Assembly (NCBI GenBank): GCA_016191205.1
Contig: JACPPB010000009.1
Coordinates: forward strand, 124,001-188,000
Direction of reading: 5' to 3'
DNA: 64,000 nucleotides
Origin: Gammaproteobacteria bacterium
GTDB taxonomy: Bacteria > Pseudomonadota > Gammaproteobacteria > Pseudomonadales > Porticoccaceae
Part shown: piece by piece, positions 37,518 through 46,690 of the stretch
Layout: each line of letters starts with the position of its first letter
How positions within the stretch are numbered: position 1 is the stretch's first letter
Position numbers and translations under genes: made by a program
Notes under the pieces: generated by a model
The model's database searches: none
What the model was told of the DNA's origin: nothing
Seen by the model: only the letters and a program-made list of their open reading frames with translations

Positions 37518-38276
37518 ATGCCCTCCCACCCCCAGCGCCCCCGGAAACCACGTTTTCAGTGGCGCCTGAACGGCAAGCTTCTGTTGTTCTGTCTGCCGTT
37601 GCTGCCAGTCACGCTGGGGCTCGGCTTCTGGCAGTTGCAGCGGGCGGATCAGAAGCGCGACCTTATCGCACTCTACGACAGCCGCCGGCAGGCCAGCCCG
37701 CTCCCCATGGCGGCCGTGGCGCCGGGATCCGACCACCTGTATGTCAGGGTCCTGTTGGAAGGTGTTCCCGATACGCAGCACCAGTTTCTCCTCGACAACC
37801 GGATGCGTGGCGGCCGCCCCGGCTTCGAAGTGCTGACCCCGGTGGCGCTCGCCAGCGGCGGTTGGGTACTGGTCAATCGGGGCTGGCTCGCCGCCGGCGC
37901 GACCCGTGCCCAGTTGCCGGATATTCCACCCGCGCCGGCGCAAGTGCGCTGGGTCGGCTATCTGTACCGGGTGCCGGGCAAACCCCTGGTGCTGGGACGC
38001 GAGGAGCCCGCCGGTTGGCCGCAGGTCGTCCAGCAGATCGATCAGGCCCAGCTGGAGCGACGTCTGAATCACCCACTGTTCCCCGATGTCGTGCGACTTG
38101 AAAGCAGCCCCGGACTGGACACCGGCTGGACCATGGTGAATCTCACCCCCGAACAACATCTGGGCTACGCGGTGCAGTGGTTCGCGCTGGCGGCGGCCCT
38201 CGCAATTCTTACCTTCATCAGCAACAGCAATATCGTCGAATGGCTGCGGCGCACCGGAGCTTCAGCGCGTGAATGA
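37518..38276 (+). CDS. SURF1-family oxidase assembly protein
   Basis: 252 residues with the two-span SURF1 layout: an N-terminal span (LLFCLPLLPVTLGLGFWQLQRADQKRDLI), a large periplasmic domain (GFEVLTPVALASGGWVLVNRGW), and a C-terminal span (HLGYAVQWFALAAALAILTF). SURF1 (Shy1) binds heme a and helps assemble subunit I. It overlaps the next gene by 8 bp. Confidence 0.92.
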   Translation: MPSHPQRPRKPRFQWRLNGKLLLFCLPLLPVTLGLGFWQLQRADQKRDLIALYDSRRQASPLPMAAVAPGSDHLYVRVLLEGVPDTQHQFLLDNRMRGGRPGFEVLTPVALASGGWVLVNRGWLAAGATRAQLPDIPPAPAQVRWVGYLYRVPGKPLVLGREEPAGWPQVVQQIDQAQLERRLNHPLFPDVVRLESSPGLDTGWTMVNLTPEQHLGYAVQWFALAAALAILTFISNSNIVEWLRRTGASARE

Positions 38277-38889
38277 GACACCCCGTAAGCGGCCACTGCA
38301 GCCCTGGCTTATCCTGGGCATCGTGGTCGCCGTGATCGCCGGCGGCTTCATCGCCCTGCCCCGCGATGAGCAGAGCAAGGCCCGGCTGCTTGCCCTGCTG
38401 GGCACCAGCAACCGCGGTGTGCTACTGCGCCCCATGGTCCCTGTCGCGGGGCTCGATCTGCATGCGCCGGACGGGGCGCCGCTGGAGTGGGCGACCCTGG
38501 CGCCGAAATGGCGCCTGCTGATTCCCGTAGTGTCGCCCTGCGCCGAAACCTGTCGTGCGGCGCTGTACCTTACCCGCCAGGTCCATGTGCGACTCGAAAA
38601 GGATGCGGCGCGAGTGGAACGGGTTCTGCTGGTGCTGGGTGAGCCTCTGGACCAGGAGACGGTGGCATGGCTGGAGCACGAGCACCCACACCTGACCCTG
38701 CTGCGCGGAGACGCCGATGGCTTTGCGCGCTGGCCGGCGGCCGCCGCGGCGGCCTGGACACCGAACGCGAGCCCCGTGTTCGTGGTGGATCGGGCCGGCA
38801 TGGCGATGCTTTATTTCACTCCCGAACACAGCGGCGCGGACATGCTCGCGGATCTGCGTCACCTGCTGAAATACTCACCGGAAAACTGA
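38269..38889 (+). CDS. Membrane-anchored CxxxC protein of the oxidase cluster
   Basis: 206 residues from a GTG (38269) overlapping the SURF1 stop. One N-terminal membrane span (PWLILGIVVAVIAGGFIALP), then a periplasmic thioredoxin-fold-like domain with WRLLIPVVSPCAETCRAALY. The Cys-x3-Cys spacing is that of SCO copper proteins, though the distal SCO His is not obvious. A homologue sits in the same place in the Pseudomonas cox cluster. A copper or redox role in oxidase assembly is inferred. Confidence 0.65.
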   Translation: MNETPRKRPLQPWLILGIVVAVIAGGFIALPRDEQSKARLLALLGTSNRGVLLRPMVPVAGLDLHAPDGAPLEWATLAPKWRLLIPVVSPCAETCRAALYLTRQVHVRLEKDAARVERVLLVLGEPLDQETVAWLEHEHPHLTLLRGDADGFARWPAAAAAAWTPNASPVFVVDRAGMAMLYFTPEHSGADMLADLRHLLKYSPEN

Positions 38890-38891
38890 CC

Positions 38892-39935
38892 ATGGTGTTA
38901 TCCGCTACCACCCAAGCCGGCAAGCCCGGCGCGCGCCTGGCCCTGATTGCCGCCTGCCTTGCCGTGGTGGTGGTGGGGTTGGGGGCCTTTACCCGCCTGT
39001 CCGACGCCGGCCTGGGTTGTCCGGATTGGCCGGGTTGCTACGGTCATCTATTGTGGCCCCGCGCCGACCATGAAATCGCCAGCGCCGACGCCCGTTTTCC
39101 GGATGCCCCGGTGATCGCCGGCAAGCCCTGGCCGGAAATGGTGCATCGCTATTTTGCCGGCAGTCTGGCGCTCTGCATCCTGGCGCTTGCGGCGCTGGCC
39201 TGGCGCCGGCGCGGGGACCGCGACTACCCGTTTCGCCTGCCGTTGCTGCTGCTGTTGCTGGTGATCTGGCAGGCTCTGTTTGGCATGTGGACGGTCACGT
39301 TGAAGCTGTGGCCGCAAGTGGTGACGCTGCACTTGCTGGGCGGCATCAGCGTGCTGGCGCTGCTCTGGTTGCTGGCGCTGCGCCTGCGCGATCGGCCCTG
39401 GCGCGTCGAGGGCGCCATCGCACGTCGGCTTCTGGCCCTCAAACCCTGGATCCTGCTGGGTCTCGCGACGGTGTTCTGCCAGATCGCGCTTGGCGGCTGG
39501 ATCACGTCGAACTATGCGGCGCTCGCCTGCGGCGACTTCCCCACCTGCCACGGCCAGTGGTGGCCGACGATGAATTTCGCGCAGGGCTTCGACATCACGC
39601 AGGGAGTGGGGCCGAATTACCTGGGCGGTCTGCTGGAGAGCGAAGCGCGCACCGCCATTCACATCGGTCACCGCATCGGCGCTTTGGTGACCACTCTGGT
39701 AATGCTGGGGCTCTGCGCCGCACTGCTGGCGATTCCCTGGACCGGCGCGCGGCGCCTGGCGGGCGCCATCGCTTTGGCGTTGACGGCGCAGGTGTCGCTC
39801 GGCATCGCCAATGTGCACTTCGCGCTGCCGCTGCCGGTTGCGGTGGCCCACAATCTGGGCGCCGCATTTTTGTTGCTGACACTGGTAACCTTGGCCACCA
39901 AGATCTGGACCCTGCGCGATGCCCATGACCACTGA
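38892..39935 (+). CDS. ctaA: Heme A synthase (CtaA/Cox15)
   Basis: 347 residues from the ATG at 38892, eight membrane spans in two homologous halves. Heme-binding regions: GAFTRLSDAGLGCPDWPGCYG, VHRYFAGSLAL and RTAIHIGHRIGALVTTLVM. It converts heme O to heme A. The same frame continues upstream to 38667 as a shadow of the preceding gene. It overlaps ctaB by 17 bp. Confidence 0.94.
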   Translation: MVLSATTQAGKPGARLALIAACLAVVVVGLGAFTRLSDAGLGCPDWPGCYGHLLWPRADHEIASADARFPDAPVIAGKPWPEMVHRYFAGSLALCILALAALAWRRRGDRDYPFRLPLLLLLLVIWQALFGMWTVTLKLWPQVVTLHLLGGISVLALLWLLALRLRDRPWRVEGAIARRLLALKPWILLGLATVFCQIALGGWITSNYAALACGDFPTCHGQWWPTMNFAQGFDITQGVGPNYLGGLLESEARTAIHIGHRIGALVTTLVMLGLCAALLAIPWTGARRLAGAIALALTAQVSLGIANVHFALPLPVAVAHNLGAAFLLLTLVTLATKIWTLRDAHDH

Positions 39936-40839
39936 GCTAACCGATATCCCAGCCACCTGGCGCGACTACCTGGAGCTGTGCAAGCCCAATGTCGTACTGG
40001 TGATGATCGTCACCAGCGTGATCGGCATGTTCATGGCAGTCCCCGGAATGGTCCCCGTGCGCATCCTCGTGCTCGGTAATCTGGGGATTGCCCTGTGCGC
40101 AGCAGCGGCCGCCGCCGTCAATCATCTGGTGGACCGTCATATCGACCTCAAGATGGCGCGTACCCTGAATCGCCCGGTGGCCCAGGGGCGTATCGAGCCC
40201 TCCCAGGTGCTGCTGTTCGCCGTCGTGCTCGGCGTCGCCGGCATGGCGATCCTGCTGGTCTGGATCAACGCCCTTACGGCATGGCTGACCTTGGCCTCAC
40301 TGCTCGGCTACGCGGTCGTCTATACCCTCTACCTGAAACGCGCCACGCCCCAGAATATTGTCATCGGCGGCCTCGCCGGCGCTGCGCCGCCGCTGCTGGG
40401 CTGGACTGCCGTCACCGGCGAGATCCACGGCCATGGACTGCTACTGGTGCTCATCATCTTTGCGTGGACGCCACCGCATTTCTGGGCCCTGGCGCTGCAC
40501 CGCAAGGACGAATACGCGCGCGCGAATGTCCCGATGCTGCCGGTCACCCACGGCGAGCGCTACACCAAGCTCCATATCCTGCTCTACACCATCCTCATGA
40601 TTCTGGTGACGGTGCTGCCTTATCTGACCGGGATGAGCGGCTGGCTGTATCTGCTCGGTGCCCTGGTTCTCGGTGGCGGTTTTCTGTACTGGGCGCTGCG
40701 ACTCTATGCAGGCACCGATTCGACGTTGGGCATGACCACCTTCAAATACTCCATCGTGTATTTGCTGGCGCTGTTCGCCATCATGCTGGCGGACCACTAT
40801 CTGGTGGAGCCCGCCCTGATTGGCGCGAGGCACACATGA
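39919..40839 (+). CDS. ctaB: Protoheme IX farnesyltransferase (heme O synthase)
   Basis: 306 residues of the UbiA prenyltransferase family with several spans: LCKPNVVLVMIVTSVIGMF, the first Asp-rich site NHLVDRHIDLKMARTLNRP, YTLYLKRATPQNIVIGGLAGAAPPLLGW and HFWALALHRKDEY. It farnesylates heme B to heme O, the substrate of CtaA. The start could also be the ATG two codons later. The stop overlaps the sco start (ATGA). Confidence 0.95.
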   Translation: MPMTTELTDIPATWRDYLELCKPNVVLVMIVTSVIGMFMAVPGMVPVRILVLGNLGIALCAAAAAAVNHLVDRHIDLKMARTLNRPVAQGRIEPSQVLLFAVVLGVAGMAILLVWINALTAWLTLASLLGYAVVYTLYLKRATPQNIVIGGLAGAAPPLLGWTAVTGEIHGHGLLLVLIIFAWTPPHFWALALHRKDEYARANVPMLPVTHGERYTKLHILLYTILMILVTVLPYLTGMSGWLYLLGALVLGGGFLYWALRLYAGTDSTLGMTTFKYSIVYLLALFAIMLADHYLVEPALIGARHT

Positions 40840-41489
40840 GCGACCTGGATCCCGTCACGCGGCGCAACATCCGGCTCACCGTCGCGCTGTTGCTGGCATT
40901 TGTGGTGCTGGTGATCGGCGGGCTGACCTACCGGCTGTCGCAGCCGCGGATTCTCAATCCCTACGAATTGCGCAATCAGCACGCCTACCTGATCGACCCG
41001 CCGCGCCCGGTGGCGGGACTGAGCCTGATCGATCAGGCCGGGCAACCGTTCACCGAGGCGCGGCTGCAGGGACATTGGACACTGGTGTTTTTCGGCTTCA
41101 CCCACTGCAACGACGTCTGCCCGACGACCATGGCGACGCTGGCCAAGATGTACGCGGAGCTGAAACCCGGCGAGCAAAAAGATTTGCAGGTGATCTTCGT
41201 CAGTGTGGATCCGGAGCGTGATACCCCGCCGGTCCTGTCCACCTATGTGGCGCGGTTCCATCCCGATTTCGCAGGCGTCACCGGCGCGCCGGCGCGTCTG
41301 CTCAAGGTCGCGCTGGAATGGCAAACGGGCTTCGCGCCACCCACTGCCGGCGGCACGGATTATCAGGTCGAACACAGCGGCAACCTGGTGCTGATCAATC
41401 CTCGTGGTGAGCTCCACGCCCTGCTGGTGCCGCCGTTCGAGCACGGCGCCTTGCGGGTGGTCTGGCGCTCGCTGCGCGCGACCTACTGA
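40836..41489 (+). CDS. SCO1/SenC/PrrC copper chaperone
   Basis: 217 residues from the ATG at 40836, overlapping the ctaB stop by 4 bp. One membrane anchor near the N-terminus, then the thioredoxin fold with the copper motif FFGFTHCNDVCPTTMATL (Cys-x3-Cys) and the distal His in DYQVEHSGNLVLIN. SCO proteins load or reduce the CuA site of subunit II. Last gene of the oxidase cluster. Confidence 0.94.
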   Translation: MSDLDPVTRRNIRLTVALLLAFVVLVIGGLTYRLSQPRILNPYELRNQHAYLIDPPRPVAGLSLIDQAGQPFTEARLQGHWTLVFFGFTHCNDVCPTTMATLAKMYAELKPGEQKDLQVIFVSVDPERDTPPVLSTYVARFHPDFAGVTGAPARLLKVALEWQTGFAPPTAGGTDYQVEHSGNLVLINPRGELHALLVPPFEHGALRVVWRSLRATY

Positions 41490-41606
41490 TGTGACGGCGG
41501 CGGCGCGCCCAAAAACCGGGTGCCGCAGCTCGGGCAAGGACGCGCGGTGCCGATAAACAAGGGATCGCCCCGTCGCAACCAGGGCAGTGCCGAGGAGCGC
41601 GCCACC

Positions 41607-41954
41607 ATGAATCAGGAACGACGTCGTTTTACCCGTATTCAATTTGCCGGCGTGGCACGCATCAATGGCGAAATTCCCGCCGAGCTCATCGACATCTCGC
41701 TCAAGGGTGTGTTGTTGGCGCGACCGGAACACTGGTCTGGCGCGATCAATCAGACTATCGTTATCGAAATCCTGCTCGACGCCGGCGCTGTCATTCGCAT
41801 GCAAGGCTGCGTGGCGCACCGCGAAGACACCCGCATCGGCGTACTGTGTCAGCACATCGACATGGACAGCATTACGCATCTACGCCGCCTGATCGAACTC
41901 AATGCCGGAGATCCCGAGCTGTTGCAGCGCGAACTGGCGCAACTGGGGACATGA
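41607..41954 (+). CDS. PilZ-domain protein
   Basis: 115 residues from the ATG at 41607, with GAGGAG 9 bases upstream. The c-di-GMP-binding signature is complete: RRRFTRI (RxxxR) at the N-terminus and DISLKGVLL (D/NxSxxG) about 25 residues on. A stand-alone PilZ protein is likely a c-di-GMP receptor acting on motility or exopolysaccharide; the target is unknown. It ends 33 bp before the convergent znuB. Confidence 0.85.
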   Translation: MNQERRRFTRIQFAGVARINGEIPAELIDISLKGVLLARPEHWSGAINQTIVIEILLDAGAVIRMQGCVAHREDTRIGVLCQHIDMDSITHLRRLIELNAGDPELLQRELAQLGT

Positions 41955-41987
41955 TCCTGTGTTCCACAGGCCGCGCGGATCAAGCCG

Positions 41988-42773
41988 CTAGGCCGGACGC
42001 ACCGCCAGCGAGAGCGCGAACAATCCGGCCGCGACCACCACGATCGAAGGTCCCACCGGGGTATCCAGCCACCAGGATGCCGCCAGCCCGGACAGCACCG
42101 CGAGCGCCGCCAGCGCGCTCGCGACCGCGGCCATGCCCTCCGGCGTGCGCGCCAGACGCCGCGCCGAGGCGGCGGGGATGATCAGCAGCGCGGTGATCAA
42201 CAGCACGCCCACGGCTTTCATCCCGGTGGCGACCACGGCGGCCAGCAGCAGCTTGTAGACCGCCTTGATCGCGCCGACCCGGACGCCTTCCACGCGCGCC
42301 AGATCCTCCTGCACGGTGATCGAGATCAGCGCGGTCCAGAGCCCGCCCAGCACCGCGAGCGCAACGGTGGTGAGCACCCAGATCGCGGCAACTTCCCTTG
42401 GCGTGATGGTCAGCAGATCGCCAAACAACAGGGCTTCCATGTTGACGCGCGCCCCCGGAATCAGCGCGAGCGCCACCAGACCCAGCGCCAGCGCCGAGTG
42501 CGACAGGATGCCGAGCAGCGTATCGGCCGCCAGGATGCGCGAGCGTTCCAGGATGAGCAGCACGATCGCAAGCCCCAGGCAGGTGAACAGCACCGCGGTG
42601 CCGCCGCCGATCCGCAGCCACAGGCCGAGCGCCACCCCGAGCAGCGCGCCGTGCGCGAGCGTGTCGCCGAAATAGGCCAGGCGCTGCCACACCATCAGGC
42701 TGCCGAGCGGGCCGGCGAGCACGGCCAGACCCAGACCGCCGGCGGCGGCCCAGTAGAGAAAATCCAGGCTCAT
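41988..42773 (-). CDS. znuB: Zinc ABC transporter permease ZnuB
   Basis: 261 residues, eight or so membrane spans, with the metal-transport permease motifs GPLGSLMVWQRLAYFGDTLAHGALLGVALG and the EAA-like loop KAVGVLLITALLIIPAASARRLA. It forms the membrane channel for Zn2+ released by ZnuA, powered by ZnuC. It lies 32 bp after znuC in the zur-znuC-znuB operon. Confidence 0.94.
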   Translation of the reverse strand: MSLDFLYWAAAGGLGLAVLAGPLGSLMVWQRLAYFGDTLAHGALLGVALGLWLRIGGGTAVLFTCLGLAIVLLILERSRILAADTLLGILSHSALALGLVALALIPGARVNMEALLFGDLLTITPREVAAIWVLTTVALAVLGGLWTALISITVQEDLARVEGVRVGAIKAVYKLLLAAVVATGMKAVGVLLITALLIIPAASARRLARTPEGMAAVASALAALAVLSGLAASWWLDTPVGPSIVVVAAGLFALSLAVRPA

Positions 42774-42805
42774 GGGCGCGCGCTCGTCACAGGATCGGCC
42801 GCAGT

Positions 42806-43537
42806 TCAGCCGTGGTCATGACTGTGGTGATCGTCATGGTTGTGGTCATGGTGGTGGGCGTAAAGCGCCTGGCGCTGTCCGAACAGGGCCACGAACGCGG
42901 GATCCAGGGAGACCTGACGCGGCGTACCGTGGCAGCAGATGTGGCCGTTGAGACAGATCACCTCATCGGTCGCGGCCATCACCAGGTGCAGATCGTGGGA
43001 CACCATCAGGATCGCGCAGCCGAGGCGCTGGCGCAGGTCGCCGATCAGCGCGTAGAGCGCCTCCTGGCCGGTGACGTCCACCCCCTGCACCGGCTCGTCC
43101 AGCACCAGCAGATCGGGACGGCGCAACAGGGCGCGCGCCAGCAGCATGCGCTGGGTCTCGCCGCCGGACAGCGCGCTCACCGGGCGTCCCCAGAGATCGG
43201 GAATTCCGGTCTCGGCCAGCGCCGCCCGGCACGTGGCCGGGTCGCGCTCCGCCAGCTGCAGAAAACGTCCCACCGACAGGGGCAGCGTCGGGTCGATGAC
43301 GAGTTTCTGCGGCATGTAGCCGATGCGCAGGCCGGCGGCGCGGCTCACGGTGCCGGTATCCGGCTGCAGCAGCCCGAGTGCGATGCGCACCAGCGTGGTT
43401 TTGCCGCAGCCGCTGGGGCCGATCAGGGTGAGGATGCGGCCCGCCGGAATTTCCAGATCCACCCGGTCCAGCACAGGGTGACGCTCGAAGTGTTTGCTCA
43501 CTCCGCGCAGCGCGATCAGGGGCACCGTTACTGACAT
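42806..43537 (-). CDS. znuC: Zinc ABC transporter ATP-binding protein ZnuC
   Basis: 243 residues from the ATG at 43537: Walker [17 protein letters not shown], signature [16 protein letters not shown], Walker [16 protein letters not shown], switch His in [10 protein letters not shown], and a His-rich tail ([16 protein letters not shown]) that may bind zinc. The start overlaps the zur stop by 10 bp. The frame continues upstream only as a shadow of zur. Confidence 0.95.
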   Translation of the reverse strand: MSVTVPLIALRGVSKHFERHPVLDRVDLEIPAGRILTLIGPSGCGKTTLVRIALGLLQPDTGTVSRAAGLRIGYMPQKLVIDPTLPLSVGRFLQLAERDPATCRAALAETGIPDLWGRPVSALSGGETQRMLLARALLRRPDLLVLDEPVQGVDVTGQEALYALIGDLRQRLGCAILMVSHDLHLVMAATDEVICLNGHICCHGTPRQVSLDPAFVALFGQRQALYAHHHDHNHDDHHSHDHG

Positions 43538-44007
43538 TGCTGGCACAGGCCGTCGATTTCGAGATTGTGGCCGTCCACCGCAAAACCGGCGCGCGCTGCC
43601 GTGGTCGCAATCGCCTGATCCAGGGTATCGGCGCTGCACTCGGCCACCGCTCCGCACTGGCGGCAGAGCAGGAACAGATTGCGGTGGCGCACTTCGGGAA
43701 ACGGACAGCCGATAAAAGCGTTGCGGGACGGGATGCGGTGGATCAGTCCCTGGGCGAGCAGAAAATCCAGCGCCCGATACACCGTGGGCGGCAGCACCCG
43801 GTGGCCCTGTTCGGCGCTCAACTGCTCGATCAGGGTGTAGGCGCCGACCGGCCGATGGCTGTGCCAGATGAGGTGCAGCACCGCCTCCCGCGCCGGTGTC
43901 AGGCGCGCGCTGCGGTGCTGGCACAGCGCGCGCGCCTGCGCCAGAGCAGCGTTCTGGCAGCGCTCATGGTCGTGGTCGCGATGGGCGGCGCGGCTGTTGC
44001 TGATCAC
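43528..44007 (-). CDS. zur: Zinc uptake regulator Zur (Fur family)
   Basis: 159 residues from a GTG (44007). A His-rich N-terminus ([10 protein letters not shown]) is followed by the winged-helix domain ([47 protein letters not shown]). The metal-binding domain has [12 protein letters not shown] and the C-terminal CQQC structural zinc cysteines. With zinc bound it represses zinc uptake genes. It heads zur-znuC-znuB and diverges from znuA. Two operator-like palindromes lie at 44029-44047 and 44126-44142. Confidence 0.92.
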   Translation of the reverse strand: MISNSRAAHRDHDHERCQNAALAQARALCQHRSARLTPAREAVLHLIWHSHRPVGAYTLIEQLSAEQGHRVLPPTVYRALDFLLAQGLIHRIPSRNAFIGCPFPEVRHRNLFLLCRQCGAVAECSADTLDQAIATTAARAGFAVDGHNLEIDGLCQQCQ

Positions 44008-44028
44008 AGGGCTGATCCCGGACGAATG

Positions 44029-44047
44029 AGTGTGATGGTATTACACT
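44029..44047. promoter_or_regulatory. Candidate Zur box 1
   Basis: AGTGTGATGGTATTACACT: 8-bp half-sites around GGT with one mismatch. The layout TGTNAT-N3-ATTACA is shared with the palindrome at 44126-44142. It is 21 bp upstream of the zur start, in the zur/znuA divergent region, where Zur-family proteins bind GTTAT-rich palindromes. Confidence 0.6.
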
Positions 44048-44125
44048 TGCGCGGCAGCGGGAATCGACCTGTGGTGGTCGGCGACGACAGGGTTCGCCGC
44101 AAGTTCCTTGGAGAGCAAATAGCAG

Positions 44126-44142
44126 ATGTTATTGCATTACAT
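44126..44142. promoter_or_regulatory. Candidate Zur box 2
   Basis: ATGTTATTGCATTACAT: 7-bp half-sites around TGC with one mismatch, the same architecture as box 1. It coincides with the first ATG of the znuA frame. So either repression acts directly over the translation start, or the real znuA start is downstream (ATG 44180). Confidence 0.6.
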
Positions 44143-45079
44143 TTTTGGTTGGCTCCGGCGCTTTCAACGTGCCGCCTTGATGGGTGCCCTGCTGTGGGTT
44201 CCTGTTGGATTGGCCGTGTCCGATTCGGGCGCATCCCACAGCGAGCGGCCGCTGCTCCTCGCCACCATCAAACCCCTGACGCTGATCGCGCGGGACGTGG
44301 CCGGCGATCTCGCCGAAGTGCGGCAACTGTTGCCCGACGGCGCCTCGCCCCACGAGTACGCCCTGCGCGTGTCCGACCGGCGCCTGCTGGACAGAGCCGA
44401 TATCGTGCTCTGGGTGGGGCCGGTGCTCGAACCCTATCTGAACGGCGCGGTGGCGGGAATGGCGCCCGGACGAGCGCTCACGGCGGCCGATCTGCCGGGT
44501 ATCGTCTGGCCCGAGCGTGGCGGCGACAGCGCTAAAGCCGGCGTCGAGCAGGTGCGCGACGAGCACCTCTGGCTCGACCCGCGCAATGCACGGATCATCG
44601 CCCGAGCCTTGGCGCAGGCGCTCGCGAAGCGCAGTCCAGACACCGCGGCCGCGTTGAGCGAGCGGCTGCGCCGTTTCGAAGCGGAACTGGATGTTGTCGA
44701 AGCGACCATTCAGACCCGTCTGGCTCCCTTGCGCGGGACGTTCTTTGCGAGCGATCACGATGGCTTCGGCCATTTTGCGAATCGCTTCGGCCTGCGCTCC
44801 GCAGGTTATCTCCGCGATGTGTCCGGCCACGCGGCGGGGGCGCGCTCGGTCGCCGCGCTCATGGGTCGTACCGATGTGCGCTGTCTGGTGGCCGAACCCG
44901 ATTCGCGCCCGGAACGCCTGCAACGGGTGGCGGCGGAGCTGGGCGCGCGGTTCGCGGTGGTCGATGCCCTGGGCATGAGCATCGCACCGGCGCCCGCGGC
45001 CGGAGGCGGCTACGCGCATCTGTTGCAAACGGTGGCGGACGGTTTTGCGGTTTGCCTCGGTGATGCGGAGACCAGCTAG
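44126..45079 (+). CDS. znuA: Zinc ABC transporter substrate-binding protein ZnuA
   Basis: 317 residues from ATG 44126, or 299 from ATG 44180. Signal peptide (AALMGALLWVPVGLAVS), then the metal-binding His set of the A-1 family: SPHEYALRVSDRRLLDRADIVLWVG, DEHLWLDPRNA and SDHDGFGHFANRFG. The Asp/Glu-His-rich loop typical of many ZnuA proteins is short here. It binds Zn2+ in the periplasm for ZnuBC. Divergent from zur; Zur-box-like palindromes upstream and at the first ATG. GGAG is too far (over 10 bp) for an ideal start at 44126. Confidence 0.93.
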   Translation: MLLHYIFGWLRRFQRAALMGALLWVPVGLAVSDSGASHSERPLLLATIKPLTLIARDVAGDLAEVRQLLPDGASPHEYALRVSDRRLLDRADIVLWVGPVLEPYLNGAVAGMAPGRALTAADLPGIVWPERGGDSAKAGVEQVRDEHLWLDPRNARIIARALAQALAKRSPDTAAALSERLRRFEAELDVVEATIQTRLAPLRGTFFASDHDGFGHFANRFGLRSAGYLRDVSGHAAGARSVAALMGRTDVRCLVAEPDSRPERLQRVAAELGARFAVVDALGMSIAPAPAAGGGYAHLLQTVADGFAVCLGDAETS

Positions 45080-45188
45080 CCGACATCGATCGGGCCCTTC
45101 CCTTTTTCTCCCGGTGCGGATCTAGCCTGTCGGTATGTGCTCCTCTGACAATTTGTGCTGGGCGAGTCACGCCTATTTCCAGTATAAG

Positions 45189-45212
45189 GTGAATTCCTAA
45201 TATAGGATTCAC
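45189..45212. promoter_or_regulatory. Inverted repeat upstream of the DUF1329 gene
   Basis: GTGAATTCCTA and TAGGATTCAC are complementary except for one bulged T and are separated by ATA. It is 117 bp before the DUF1329 start, in a 249-bp AT-richer intergenic region, and could be the operator of the DUF1329-DUF1302 pair. The regulator is unknown. Confidence 0.45.
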
Positions 45213-45328
45213 GGTTTCGACTCTGGGCTCCGGGAAGCGCCCGGGTTGCTTGCAGACCTATAAGACCATTTGCGGCATCCGACCGCGGACCAGATCGCGC
45301 CAACATTATTTTAATCGGGGGTGGAGTC

Positions 45329-46690
45329 ATGAATATCAAGGAGCGAGTCAGCTCGCGTTTTAGTTGCCGTGCGCGTTTTCTGATGTCAGTTGTCATGATG
45401 ATGACTTGCGCAACGGGGCTGTTATCGCTTACCAGCCGGTCTTACGCGGCCGAAGATCAAAGCTACGAAGCACTGCGACAATGGATCAAAAACGATCATC
45501 CAATGTGCTGTGATCATCCCGCTGCCAAGTCGATCACCCCAGGTCAGCACCTCACGCTCAAAGACAGACAAAGTGTGCTGGAGGCGCTGATCCCGCAGAC
45601 GGCCTGGAAGTACTATTTTTTCGACGATATGGATATGGAAATCGCAGCCACTGGGCATTATCCACCTCCCGCGGACTGGGGCAAGGACGTCGCACCCGGT
45701 TATCAACTGGACAGTCAAGGTACCCTGATAGGCTTTACCGGCGGCGGCTCCCCGTTCCCTGAAATCGGCGCGGACGATCCGCAAGCGGGCCAAAAAGTGA
45801 TTTGGAACATGCTGTGGAGACCGGGGGCAAACAACTATGACATGCCGATGGTGACCTGGCTGCGCAGTGAAGGCGGCAAGCTCGACCGCCAAATGGAATA
45901 TATGTCTGTGAACGCGCAATACGCGCGGGGACACGATCATACGCTGGTGCCTGGCTATGAAGATGTCCGGAGCAAGCAAATAATGGAGTTTCGCTCCCCG
46001 CGGGACATGGCGGGCGCGAAACAAATGACCATCTCCTACGTCGATCACCACAAGGAGGATGCGGGCTGGCTATACATGCCCGCGCAGCGCAAGCCCCGGC
46101 GCGTCCTGGCCTCTGAGCGCACGGGTGAGCTGATGGGCATGGATATGATTAGTGAGGACGGAAACGGCTTTGCGGGAAAGGTCTATGAAAACAAATGGAC
46201 TTACCTTGGTAAAAAACGGGTGCTCGCCACCATCAATGTGAAGGACAATCCAGAGCTTGGCGGCCCTCACCTCTGGGTTCCGCACAAGGCACGCTGGGAG
46301 GTTCGTGAAGCCGATGTGGTGCTTATCGAACCCAAGGCCGAGAACCACCCTTACAGCGCACGGATTGTGTTTATCGATACGGAAACCCATTGGACACTCT
46401 GGATGTTTGCTTTCGACCGCAAGGACAATCAGCTCTTGCGGATGAATCAGCATTTTCTCAAATACTCCGAGGGTTATGGCGACGAAATGCCCCAGCAGGC
46501 GCCCTATTTAAAACAGGATTTTTCAAAAACCCTGGGTCATCGAGTGTTCTTGCACTTGGGTGAAACCGATATCAATGCCAAGAAGCCTCATGCCACGATC
46601 ACCCATTGTTTCACCAATAAAAGAGAGTTTTCGGAGGCGCGCGCCAAGCAGTTTTTTTCCGTGCGCAACATGGTCGGTGGCCGGCGTTAA
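45329..46690 (+). CDS. DUF1329-family periplasmic/outer-membrane-associated protein
   Basis: 453 residues: cleavable signal (VVMMMTCATGLLSLTSRSYAA), then the LolA/LolB-like beta-rich DUF1329 domain (AGWLYMPAQRKPRRVLASERT, DNPELGGPHLWVPHKARWEVREADVVL). DUF1329 proteins are almost always paired with a DUF1302 outer-membrane protein, often together with RND-type transporters, in loci for hydrophobic or steroid substrates. Codon use and G+C are lower than in neighbouring core genes. A 24-bp palindrome covers its stop codon. Function: probable lipid or hydrophobic-substrate transfer, inferred. Confidence 0.85.
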   Translation: MNIKERVSSRFSCRARFLMSVVMMMTCATGLLSLTSRSYAAEDQSYEALRQWIKNDHPMCCDHPAAKSITPGQHLTLKDRQSVLEALIPQTAWKYYFFDDMDMEIAATGHYPPPADWGKDVAPGYQLDSQGTLIGFTGGGSPFPEIGADDPQAGQKVIWNMLWRPGANNYDMPMVTWLRSEGGKLDRQMEYMSVNAQYARGHDHTLVPGYEDVRSKQIMEFRSPRDMAGAKQMTISYVDHHKEDAGWLYMPAQRKPRRVLASERTGELMGMDMISEDGNGFAGKVYENKWTYLGKKRVLATINVKDNPELGGPHLWVPHKARWEVREADVVLIEPKAENHPYSARIVFIDTETHWTLWMFAFDRKDNQLLRMNQHFLKYSEGYGDEMPQQAPYLKQDFSKTLGHRVFLHLGETDINAKKPHATITHCFTNKREFSEARAKQFFSVRNMVGGRR

